A stretch of 64,000 nt of DNA from Anarhynchus alexandrinus (lineage: Eukaryota > Chordata > Aves > Charadriiformes > Charadriidae). Where the stretch lies: the NCBI GenBank assembly GCA_008711295.1, contig VUYV01000081.1, positions 629,910 through 693,909 of the forward strand, written 5' to 3'. Below the pieces are notes generated by a model that was not told the DNA's origin, did not search any database, and was given only the letters and a program-made list of their open reading frames with translations. The position numbers and the translations under genes are program-made. Positions 33,060-44,100 of this stretch are shown here, one piece after another (position 1 is the first letter of the stretch; each line of letters starts with the position of its first letter).

Positions 33060-35944
33060 CTGATCAGCTTATGGATCATTTGGCAATATAATACCCTTCA
33101 GCCCTTTTTCTTGAAGCTGCTTGTAGGAAAATCTCTATTTGAAATGTTTGGTTCATAGATTAATGAAGTTAAATGTTTTTATTTATTTAAAAAAAAATAA
33201 TTTCCTAGGTTGAGCAGTTTGTTGAATTTGCAGGTATCTTTGACCCACCAAAAATGCACTTTCCAGCAAACTCCTTCAGAATTATAATTTATTTTGTTTA
33301 ATTTTGTTGTGTTTTGCTCCTGAAATAGTCAGCTGCAAAAAAGGAACGCGGTGTCCACTGTCCCTAGTCCTTGGCTTCAGAGGTAGAAGCATCTTCTGTT
33401 AATCTACAAGCCTGTCCTTTCAGCTCCTTTGCTAGGACTCCACATCACCACGTTTATCTGTGCTGTGCAGCAATTATACTGATTTCGGCTGTGCGCTTTT
33501 GCATTTCAGGTTTTCTGCCTGAAGGGTATCTTTGAAGCAGATCTTTGTCTTTCAGGGAGAAAATAGCCTGCCTTTTGTTACTGTTCTTCCTCCTTTATGT
33601 CTCCCAGCTCTTATGCTTCGGAGTAACTCACTGGACTGGCTCAAACATTTTCCTGACGCCCCTGGTCTTGGGTTACCTGCATTCTGCCCACGCATGCTTT
33701 TTTGATGCCCTTCGGAGCAAAAAGCCCAGCAGGACCTCAGTGAAGAAATGGAGCGGGTACAGAGGGCTGCTGCCTCCCACTCTCTCTCCCACCTCCCTCC
33801 AAGCCTGTATTTATTTTTTTCACTCAAAGGAAATTTTTCATGATCTAACAAGCCACAGTAAATACACAAGTGCTGGTGGCTGGCGCTCCCCTGCCTTGGC
33901 TACTTTGACAACCTTGCTCTTGGCCCCTGAATGAAAGAAGGGGAGCCCTCTTGGCCTTGGCACCCCTCGTGAGGCTCTGCACGGTGGGAGACTGAGGGTG
34001 TTGGGGAAAATGGGGAGGAGCTGGTCCTGTCTCCCCGTCTCCAACTGCAGGCTGCCTTGCTTGGCTGCTGCAGGAGGTACTTAAGAGCCTCTGAGCTCGG
34101 CAAAGTAGCGGAGACCCCATCAGCTGCCAGCTCTCACCATGCGGCCCCCTCCGCCCGTCGCTTCACAAGGCTTCTCACCCGCCCTTTGCAGCAGTCTGCA
34201 ATTCTAATTAAAAAGGAAAAAAAAAAGGCAGTATCATCTTCTTCCACACAGTCCTGATTTTTGCATGGGGATGCAAGGATGTGACCTGAAGATTACATAA
34301 TTAGAAGGCACTTGCTATGCTTGTGTTTCAAATCAGTGATTAGCATGTGACAGTCCCGTCCTGGGAAACGTCAAGCCACCATTGCTCTCCTCTCTCCCTC
34401 CTTTCTTGCACAGTGCTAATTCCCAACTCTGGCAACCGCCAGCGCTGAAGGATCTTCAACTAGCCTGGGGTAAGTTTAAAACTGTACTCATCATGGGATG
34501 AAGAGTGGGATTAATAATACCGTATTTCATACTATTGGAAAAAGCAAGAGCTGTAGCTATTTAACGTTGCATGGGCAGCACATAAAATGATATTTAAAGT
34601 ATTTTGCATCTTCAGTGCCCACAGTTATTTCCAGCTGATTTCTTCTAAGATTAGATCTAGCTTCTTGGTGAGCTGGAGAATCTTGTGAGGCTGCATTTAT
34701 AGTAAGGTCTCTAAAACACCAGGTTAAAAAGACCTTTTTTGCTCTTACCATTTAAGAGCTAAATTGAGGTCTCGTGCTGAACTGAAGTATTTGAATGACA
34801 ACTGCATTAGAGTTTGCTGGAGACAAAGCATGAGAGCGATGAGAGTAAATCACAGATTTTTTTGCTCTCTGTAGAGGACTGGGGGTTGTTCTCCAAGTGG
34901 GATATGTAAAACAGCCAGCAATCTCAGCCGGCAGGATTGAGACGTTCACCAGGAAGATCCCAAGCATTTATTTAGGAAAATTGTGGATGTTTTAAAAACT
35001 GAAGCAGCAAAAGCGCGTATAGAGTCCCTTGTAGTGTTACACGTGCCGTGATTTCAGAAGTAGAACAGAACAGAAAGCCAAATAGTAAATCAAGGCTAGG
35101 CTGTAAATGCTTTACTGAACTTTGCCTGTTTGCATGCTGATGCTCGGGATATCCCGTTGGTCTTTTTAACAAGTGATCCCCTGCACAGCTGATTGTTTCT
35201 CCCAGTTGTGCCGTTCCGTGGTGGCGGCGGGAGGGGGGAAGGGGGCATTGGAAGGGTGAGCACGGTCACACTAACGCGGCGCAGGCTGTGGGACCTGCCT
35301 CCCCTCCCTCCTCCATGCACAGCTTGGTGCGGGAATCCCACCCCTCTGCTGCCTCAGCGGCGCCTTGCTCTGGTATTCGACCCTCTGCCAGCAGCATAGC
35401 TAAAGAAGGCAACCCACTGGGACCTCCTCATCCACCCACACCTTCTCCCTTAGGGGATCTCAGGGGAAGTGGGTGCCAGCTTGGGCTCTGTCAACTTTCA
35501 CACGCTGCCCGCTCTGCTCGTGCAAGGCACCGGGGCAGTATTCTTTGCTGGACACCAGCGGCCAGAAGCCTGGTGATCACTAATGGCAGAGGTGGCACTC
35601 AGCTTTGGTTCTTGGGCATGGCAGATTTGGCTGCTGGAGGGAAGATAGAGACAAAAGGGGAAATACTTCCTTTTGGCACGACGGAGGAATCTGGTGGTTT
35701 TAACACCCTGAAAATATTCTCTGGGCTTTGCTCTGGAGATGTCGTTCTGGCTTGATGAGAGCTGTGGGAGGGTAAATGAGTTTTAATGCTCAGTTCTGCA
35801 GAAACAAGCACATCTTTGGCATTTCTTGTCCCTAAAGCAAGGAGGCCGTTGGGCTTCGGTTGCAGACCAAGACAGTCTGCTGATGGCTTCACGTCACTGG
35901 GTGTTCAGCCTGTCCAGTGGGGAGCTTGCAGAGGAACAATAACA
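33060..35944. other. Intergenic DNA downstream of MORN2
   Basis: No recognised gene. A GC-richer patch at about 33,900-34,200 and a segment with strong splice signals at 34414-34469 are the only structured points. Confidence 0.5.
34414..34469 (+). other. Possible 56-nt exon, unassigned
   Basis: A long pyrimidine tract with GCACAG acceptor precedes it, and a strong donor GGG|GTAAGT follows. One frame is open (ANSQLWQPPALKDLQLAW). Its exit phase (1) does not fit the exons at 36842 or 36997 in the frames I prefer there, so it may be an untranslated exon or chance. Confidence 0.25.
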
Positions 35945-36207
35945 TCTCCATTGTTTCAAACTGAAAGAGGGGAGACTTAGAATAGATACTAGGAAGAAAT
36001 TTTTCACTCTGAGGGGGGTGAGGCACTGGAACAGGTTGCTCAGGGAAGTTTGGGAGGCCCCATCCATGGAGGTGTTCAAGGCCAGGTTAGATGAGGCTTT
36101 GAGCAACCTGGTCTAGCGGAAGTTGTCCCTGCACATGGCAGGGGGGGTTGGAACTAGATGGTCTTTAAGGTCCCTTCCGACCTAAACCATTCTATGATTC
36201 TATGATC
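35945..36207 (+). repeat. CR1 LINE 3' fragment
   Basis: Sense copy running from GAGGGGAGACTTAGAATAGA to the tail ATTCTATGATTCTATGAT. Confidence 0.93.
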
Positions 36208-36389
36208 TCCTTGCTGCTAAGGAAAATACCCTGTGGTCAGCTGGCATATCAGGCAAACCTTGGATTTGCTGTGGGTGGAGGCCTGAGGGTGGTTTAGGAA
36301 AGCAGCCTCATGGAGGGCTTGCTCTCGCTGCTAATGTCCACAGGCATTCATGTGTGTGCGTATGGGATGGGTTTTGCTCAGTACTGAGG

Positions 36390-36700
36390 AAAAAAAAGTG
36401 AGGGAGGGGAATCCTCTTGCAGCTTTTAACTCCCTGACGGGGGCTATGAAGCAGATGGAGGCCAGGTTCTTCCCAGAGGTGCACAGTGAGAAGGCAATGG
36501 GCACAAGCTGCAGCGAAGGGAAACCCTGACTGGACGTAAGGAAAAATATTCTTCCCCAGGGTCCTGGAGGGCCCGGAGAGGCTGCGAGGACTCCAGTGTG
36601 GGAAACATTCAGACTGGGGCTGGACACAGCTCTGAGGAACCTGATCTAGTTTGGAGTTAGCCTCGATAGAAGCAGAAAGCTGGACTAGAGACATACAGGG
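36390..36700 (+). repeat. Older CR1-family fragment
   Basis: GGCACAAGCTGCAGCGAAGG and ACATTCAGACTGGGGCTGGA recur in the fragment at 39005, marking another CR1 subfamily in sense orientation. Confidence 0.8.
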
Positions 36701-36841
36701 GTTCCTACTCACCTAGACTCTGCTGCGAGCTCGTGACTTGTTCGCTGCCAGCAGAGGCAGGATTTGAGCAAGCAGCCCACATCCAGGATCTTAGGGCCAA
36801 ATGTCAGTCCTATTTTCCAACCCCCTTTCTGCACCCTTCAG

Positions 36842-38303
36842 GAACAAGCCAGACACTGTTCAGCCAACTCATGCTGACCGCAACCCTTGTCCCTGGTGAG
36901 GACAGTCCTAGCAGCTTCCCCACCTGGCAGTCAGGGGGAACAGAGGACAAGCACTTGCTCCAAACCATGGTGAGGTGCACGTTTTGTTTGTTTTAGTGAT
37001 GAGGAAGGACTGACTCGCTTTGCTCCGTATATTCAGCAATTCAGAAGAACCCGGGAACGGGCAGACAATGTTATAAATTCACGGAATCCAGCAGTGAGCC
37101 CTAAACGCTGGAAAGTGGTCAATGTAATGCAATTATTTAACATAATGAAGAACGGAGGGGTGAGTCAGGAAATTGCAGGCTGCAGCTAGAGGACACACGA
37201 AAGACAGTTACTCTGGTAAAACAGGGAAGATTTTTCTGGACCCACTTAACCAAGGTCAACCTAGTTTGCAGTGCGGTCATATAGCAGAGCTCCTGGTGGT
37301 GCCTGGAGCAGGAGGGGATGGCGGCACCCCTGGCGTCCCAGTTTCAAAGCCTCACTCCTGAGCTCTGCAGAGGACACAGACTGCGCTCAGACATTGTCCT
37401 TGTCTGCTTGTGTGTGATGTGGAAGCTCCTCAGTTAAATCGCCACGCTGTGCAGGTGTTGTTTTGAGTGCCCTCTACAAGGAAAAATTACTTCTGATACC
37501 AGAAACCCACAGCGTTTGTACAACCCAAGAGATAAGATACAATGCCAAAGGGGTCCCTTCCAGCCCTACGTGGTCCCCAGTTGAAAGCTCATGAGAATGA
37601 TAGGAAACAGGGCAATAACACATCCTCATATGAGCCCTTCTTCCACAAGGATTACTTCTCCCATTAAAACTTCATGTAGGTTATTTTTCTCTGTATAAGA
37701 CAAACCTCTTTCTTTGTACCGGACCCAAGATGTCTCATGTAGTCACCTGTAGCATAGCAGAGGGGAGAACGCCCTCCTGTGAGCTCCTCTTCTCAGGTGC
37801 ATCGCCCCTCATGACAACTGCAGGTTTCCATGGGTTGGGGGGGGGGTCCCCACAATGCTCTTCATGTTGCTTCTGTTGCTAAATCACCCTCTGTGAGACT
37901 GACGGCGTAGCCCCAGGGATGTGCTGGGCAGGGGAACCCGCCAAGGCAGGACCTAGACAGAGACACAAGCATTTTTAAGTCTCAGATGCTTAGGAGGAGC
38001 TAGTCTAAGAGTGGAAGTAGAGAGCACTTGGTGGAAAGGAATTAGGCTTTAATTCTGTTTTTTCCTCACCTTGGATGCCTGATGTTGCAACCAACACACA
38101 TTATTTCCTTGTGCATGACAGTCCCCTGACCCCCACTTACAGCTGTGCGGCGGTGTGGGTTGGAGCATCTCATCGTTTCTGTGTGTTCCCACAATAAATG
38201 TTCTCAGTACCGGCAGGGTATGGTCACTCTGCCTGGCAACGGCCAGAGGTACGATTGTCACTGGAGATTTAGGGATTCCCAGAATAATTCAGCAAGCGGA
38301 TAG
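36842..38303 (+). CDS. Candidate three-exon unassigned gene fragment
   Basis: I do not recognise this gene. Exons 36842-36895, 36997-37159 and 38208-38303 are compatible in phase (2 to 2, 2 to 0, 0 to stop) and have AG/GT borders. The first reads NKPDTVQPTHADRNPCP. The middle one is the best supported, with 54 open codons. The last begins YRQGMVTLPGNGQRYDCHW and ends at TAG 38301. An upstream exon ending in phase 2 must exist if this is a gene; MORN2's first coding exon has that phase, but MORN2 seems to end at 33,060. No known domain, signal peptide or membrane segment is visible. The outer two exons could be chance. Confidence 0.3.
36997..37159 (+). CDS. Unassigned exon, 54 codons, good splice sites
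   Basis: Acceptor TTTGTTTTAG and donor GGG|GTGAGT flank 163 nt open in one frame. It reads DEEGLTRFAPYIQQFRRTRE, then RADNVINSRNPAVSPKRW, then KVVNVMQLFNIMKNGG. The composition is that of a real basic protein segment and is not CR1-derived. It lies between the MORN2 poly(A) signal and the ARHGEF33 start. It matches no family I can name. Confidence 0.5.
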
Positions 38304-39004
38304 TAAAATTATAAAATCTTTAAGCCAGGCTACGCAGTTAGTGTGTTTAATGGTATCTTAATAGAACTCATTCCATACTAATTGATGTTTGTTAATTATT
38401 ATTATTAATAGTTAACAATTATATACTGTTATATCGCTATAACTGGCATGGTAAAACATTAGTAATATAAAAGCAGAATGGGTAAAACATGTACATGTTT
38501 TTGTTAAAAAGAAAAAATTTAATGAATTTCCAGCAGAAAGCTGTTTTCATTGTTTTCAGTGAAAATGTCTGTCACAGAAGAGGTTTATGTTTTTTTCATA
38601 TGTTTTGCCTTTCCTATTTGCTCCTTTTCCCCCAACATTGCAAAAACAACTCTGAATTTTGAAACCAGTTCTCAGTGTTAAGCAAGCTGCTCCCAGTGCA
38701 ACGGCCCAGTAACAAAAGCCTCGGGAATTTGCTACGGCACTGACTAGCCTATATGGGGAGCAAAGTTTGACAAGTTGGCTACTAAACTACTGAAGTTGAA
38801 GTTAAAAGTCTGTTTTGCTCAGAGACCCAAACTTAATTACCTTCTCCTCAAAACTCCTGGAGGGGAGGTTTAGCTACTTTAAAACCTACTGCGTATTTAT
38901 GTGTTTCAGAAGCAAATTACTTTCTTGCCATTCTTTGGAATACCTAGCAGAAAAAGAAACCTTTTCTTTTTTTTTTTTTTTCTTTCTTCTTCCCCTGCTA
39001 AAGA
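37160..39004. other. Intergenic, A/T-rich in part
   Basis: Apart from the candidate terminal exon at 38208, I see only AT-rich DNA (about 38380-38470) and chance open frames. Confidence 0.5.
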
Positions 39005-39412
39005 TGGCTGTAGCACACAGCACAGGAGAAGGGGGCTGAGGGAGTTGGGTTTGTTCAGCTTGGGGAAGGAAAGGCTGCGGGGGGGAGGTCCTACAGCCAT
39101 CTCCAACTACCTCATGGGGGTTGTAGACCAGACGGTCAGGCTCCTCTCACAGACACCGTAAAAGGATAAATTGCCACGGGCACAAGCTGCAACAAGGGAA
39201 ACCCTGACTGGCCCTAAGGAAAAAATTCTTCCCCATGGGAGCAGTGTAGCCCTGGGATGGGCCCAGAAAGGTTGGGAAGTCTTCAGCCTGGGAGATACTC
39301 AGACCTTGACTAGGTGTGGCCCTCAGCAATGTCATCTAGCTTCAGGGTTAGCCCTGCTTTGAGCCAGGTAACTCCAGAGGTCCCTGCCAATCTAAACTCT
39401 GCCATGAGCCCA
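39005..39412 (+). repeat. Older CR1-family fragment
   Basis: Sense copy from AGAAGGGGGCTGAGGGAGTT to TCTAAACTCTGCCATGAGCC, related to the 36390 copy. The open frames over it are repeat-derived. Confidence 0.88.
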
Positions 39413-41034
39413 AGAGTCTTCAGAACCGAAAAAAAACCCAACAACAAACTATTACACTACCAGCTGATAGAAAACAGATTTAAAAAACTATTACATTTAC
39501 CTCACTGTAACCAGGCATCCACCTAGAAGCTTTCCCAGCCTGTTTGTACAAAGCCCACATCCAAAGTCCCTCCACCTTTGCTCAGGTTTTCCACACGTGT
39601 CACCAAACCACCCTCTGTCCTAAGAAGACAGTGGATCTTCTTGGGAGATCTCATAAGCAGCTCTCTTACAAACAAGAAGTTTATCCTTTCATTAATCCCC
39701 AGTCTCAAGAAGATGTTAAACCCCAAGTCCCTTCGGCGCTGTGCTGGAAGCCCTTCAGTCCATATCCTACCCTCAGCAAGAGGCTGGCTGGGCATGCTGA
39801 TGGCTGTGCCACTGCCAGCCTGCCCACAAGAGTCATCCCTTGCCACAGCTCATGCATGCTCAGCATCGCTTCCACCTCAGGGGCCCCGATGGTGCCACCA
39901 CCCTCCTCCCTTGGGAGTTCCACACTGGAAAGCTGTCAGGTCGAAAGCATGCGGCCCCCAAGCTACACTGCTGACTGCACCAGAAGCAACTGCTTCTGCA
40001 GCGGTTTCCTAAAGCCACCCAGGGCTCTTGCACCTTTTGCATCTCTACCCTCGATTTAATGCTATGTGCCTTTCTTTGTGCCCATTTCCCCAAAAACGTC
40101 ACCCCAGGCTTCTTCAAACCACCACAGCTCTCCTGGCAGAGCTATGTCAGCACAGCTCCGTGCCGTAATTACACTGGCCCCTCCAACCCCATTAGCAAAG
40201 CTAACAATAACTCACATCAGCCTTGGGCATATGTATGTCAAACAGGAATGGAGGTGGGAGATCATTCTAGACTCCTAAGTTTCCTAGTAAGGCTGGACAA
40301 AAGCAGACTTGAATTAAACCCTGGGGAGAGGAAGCCTGGATGTGGGGCAGTGCCCATGCTGCTAAGAGAAGTGTGAGCTGGTGCAATCCATTTTTCTGGG
40401 GCTCTGCCTGCGTCATCCATCAGGCATTATCTTAAGACTGTTCCCAAGGTCCTAACCCCATTACCAGACTGATGAGATGCTTCACCAAGGGAGTGACCTG
40501 GGCACGGCATCAGGCTCTGTTGGCCCTGGTTTCCAGAGAGGCTGCAGCACTCCAGTGCTTCCAAAAGTCGGGGAGACGACTGACAGAGAAAGCAGGCACA
40601 GCGGTAAAAGTGCCTCCAAAAGTGCTGGCAGGATTGTGCAGCAGCATTGTGAAGGCAATACCTCTGTGGCCCAAACACGAGTTTGGAGGACATTTTGGGT
40701 GATTAGTTGCATAGCAAAAAGCCGTTTCTTTGACACAGAGCACCCATGCAAGATGTGCATGGGCTGTTCGAAATACATCTCCTTTTGCTTCTGTGTTCAA
40801 ACAAGAAGCACCTCGCTTCTCTGTGGGATTACATAGTATCTCTTAATCATCCATCCACGTAAGCACAAATGGCCTTGGGCTGGGAGGGAAGTGTTTGTAC
40901 CGGTGCCCACTCTGCTTGTGGAGGCACTGTGAACCCAAACGAAACTTTAGGATGCCTCATTCCCTCTCAAATCCCTCCTCCTCCCTCCGAGCATCTCCGC
41001 TCAATAAACCCTTTCTGCATCTTTCTGCACTCAG

Positions 41035-41167
41035 GGTTCAGACCAGCTGACCCATCGCAGGGCTCACATGTGGGCAGCTCTAAGCCATGGGATGTTCCCA
41101 GTGACCAGCCAGAACCCTCCAGAGTGAGGACAGGAGTCCCTGCGAGGACGCACACCCTATAGCAGCC
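41035..41167 (+). other. ARHGEF33: ARHGEF33 5'UTR part of the first coding exon
   Basis: A strong acceptor (TTTCTGCACTCAG) ends at 41034 and an in-frame TGA at 41102 precedes the ATG. This supports the start at 41168 and implies at least one upstream untranslated exon and a promoter further left. Confidence 0.6.
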
Positions 41168-41189
41168 ATGGACTCAAACAAACAAGAAG
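41168..41189 (+). CDS. ARHGEF33: ARHGEF33 coding exon 1
   Basis: ATG plus 19 nt read MDSNKQE and a G; donor G|GTAAAG. Too short for open-frame detection; chosen because the next exon joins in frame and the ATG has GCAGCC before it. Confidence 0.85.
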
Positions 41190-44100
41190 GTAAAGCATCC
41201 TCTTATTTCACTTCTTGATAGTATGAAAGAGCGAGGAAGAAACCTGCTCGCATATGACTTGTCTGTTGGCAGCCGCCAGCCAGCCCCCCAAGAGCATCTC
41301 TTAGCCACGGCCCCTGAGGGCAAATGTTCTCTTCTTTTAGTTTCATAGAAATATGTGGGGGTTGAAGTTTTTATCTCTTGTGTCAGAAACACCTCCCTCT
41401 CCCCTTTGGAAAATAATCCTGTGGCATATGTAATGTCCAACGTGGGCAGTCGTTCCTCTCTCTTGCCTCGGACCCACCTCTGCCTTGGGATACAGAGAGA
41501 CTTCTAAGTGTCAAAAGCTATGTGTTACACACGGGCACTGCGATGGGGATCTGCTTCTCTCCCTCACATGCTTTATTGAGAGGGGTTCTTGTTCACGTCA
41601 GTGCGACAACCCAGACTTCTGCACCAGTCCTGACCTTGCAAGCACTGGGCCACACTGCTTGCATGCAACCAGTCCTGCTACAGTCAGCAGCACTTCTTGA
41701 AAGTCTGCAAAGCGCAGGGGTTTCAGGTCCAGGGGTTTAGTGATTATCGTCTTTCGATGGTCTTTTTGCAGAGGAACATGGGGCTGGTGGTGCTTGCTTT
41801 CCACCCCAAACCCCTTGCAGCATTGTGCTCTGCCGTACCACCTCAGAGGTGATTGTGCCCATATGCTGAGGAACTCTTGGAACTATGAGGAGCAGGTGGA
41901 GCAGCTTTAGGAGTGCCCGTAATGTCAGCTCAGGAGAGAGCCTGGACCATGTCTTTCTCTCTTAAAAGATGCTTGGTGGTGCCAACGTTCATTCACGGCA
42001 TAAGTAATGGAAGAGTTAATTTCTCTATTACTGTTATTCTAATTTGACTAAATGAGGTCTGTGTACCTAGGCCCCTGCACTACAGCAGGCTGAAAAGGAA
42101 ATTAACTCAGGGATTTTTTCCAATTAATTGGTATGCCCCCACGGGCTGCAGATGTTCACTGCAGAAATTGAGAGATAACCACAAAGCCCCTTGCTCCCCT
42201 CAGTGCAACTGTGAGGAGCATCCTCTGCTCCAGCTTTTCGCAGTGACTTTATAAAAGATCTGGGTTTTGACTGGGTACATGCAGAAAGTGCTTCTGCTCA
42301 TGCTCATGGCAAAGGCGGGAGGTAAAATCACAGTAGCAGGGATCATCTCCTGTCTTCTGGTCTTGCTCAGGAGCTGTTCCTCACTTTGAGTGTGTCCAAG
42401 GACTTTACAGACTGATCCGAATCCAAACCCAAATGAAAGATTCCCGTCAGACCTTTGCAGGGCTTGGGTTGAGCCCTCTATGTTACGCATCAGATTGAAA
42501 CACCCAAAGAAAATGTGAGGAGAGACCATGCCTCTTCCTTGCTGTGCCGCGCTTCTACCTGGCACCTCTAGCCCTTCACAAAGCTCAGCATTCAATATGC
42601 CCGCCACTTTGCAAAAAATGGCATCCCCCTGTCCTCCCAGCATCTGGTTTGTACTGTGCTATTAATGAAGACACATGTCCTGTTGCTCTTTTCAGGTCAG
42701 TCCTTCCCATCCCACAGCAAGAGTCCAGCAGTAACATTTACATCAGAACAGACATGTACCTCAGTTTTCTTGATTCAGGAGGATCGCAGCACACAGTGGC
42801 TGCCTTCTCAAGCCTCAACTCCAGGCATCGTGAGAAACCTTCATCAGTCACTTCAGGCCAAAAGTTGGTTTCTAGTTTGTGGGGTTTGCAGAGAAAAAAA
42901 ATAAAATTTAAAAAGACCCAGAAGGGCCAAAGCTGAAAATGAAAACAACTTGTCATTAAAAGATGAAACCTGGGACTTGGTGCGGGCTGGCTGATGAGTT
43001 TTGACCCCAAACTGGCAGTTTGGGGTCACAGTTACTTCTCCCAGTCAGCCTGCTGCCCCTTGTTTTCCCCAGGAGGAACCTTGGAGGATATTCCCCAGAG
43101 GGTCAGTGTCTGACCCTGCTACCCAACCCCATGGCTGCAAGACCAGCTAGCACATGGAGAAGGTGGCACATGGGCAGAGAGGGGCACACAGCCTCTCCTC
43201 CTCTGCCTCTCACTTCTGCGAGTCACTGGGGAATTTGTTCACGTTCCTCTGAATCAGGACAAAGCCTAGAGACCAGAACAGGGCCACTTCATAGGTGCCC
43301 TTGGCGATAACCCATATTCCCCCTCCGGGGTAAAGAAATCAGAACGTAGCTGTGCCTTGTCAAGCTCTGGCTTCCAGGCTCCAGCTTTCCACTTCATGCA
43401 CTTGCTGACGGTGTAGAGTCCTCCCTGTACCCTTTTCAAGGCTCTGCGAGACTGAATTTCTGTGGTCTTACAGGCCCAGGTGGGTAAGGTACTGAGCATC
43501 TGCAGCCGGCATGGAAAGAGGGAACTTGGCTGCCCCCGGAACTGGGCACGGGGTCACCCGTCATGTCTGTGACTGACAGCAGAGATGGGTGAAGCAAATT
43601 CTTGGAAGCAAGAGAAAACCCACCTCGTGAAGTGACATTGCCGAGCGACATCTGGAGGCAATCCAGATGAGGAACTGGGTGGCATGGTGTTTTCTGGGAG
43701 TGAAGGCCAGCCAGGGAGCCTGATGTTGGGAGAGCATGGGAACCGATGACTGCAATTCCCTCAAAGCGCAATGGTGGCACAACCAGCGATAATTTCTGTT
43801 GAATAATTGAAGGTTTCTGCACAGAAGAGACAATGTTATAAAAGGAGATAATACATATAGTCTTTTTGGTTTCAACCAGGAACCCATTAATGCCGAGAGA
43901 TGACGTCTCTCCAAACACTTCTTGTCCAAAACACTTCTGCAAAACAGATATAAGCTCTTCCATGAGCTACGTCTGTTTCAGAAATGTTAAGTCTAGCCCC
44001 ACTGCACAAGATCAGGTGGGATCACAATGCCACAAAACCCTAGGAATTTAAAACTGATGAAAAGATGTGTTTTTGTGGTGTTACAAAAGACGTGATTACT

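Noticed and set aside
35288..35755. 155-codon open frame on +, with parts that look protein-like
   Set aside because: The GC-rich start is open in all frames, there is no conserved motif, and no exon chain could be made from it.
35787..35943. Possible exon after TGCTCAG, open for 52 codons
   Set aside because: It has no donor of fitting phase, and it ends where a CR1 begins.
39544..40059. 171- and 144-codon open frames on +
   Set aside because: Two overlapping frames are open at once with no domain, which is typical of chance. They start after a CR1 fragment.
43436..43963. 175-codon open frame on -
   Set aside because: It overlaps another open frame on the same strand and has no recognisable motif.
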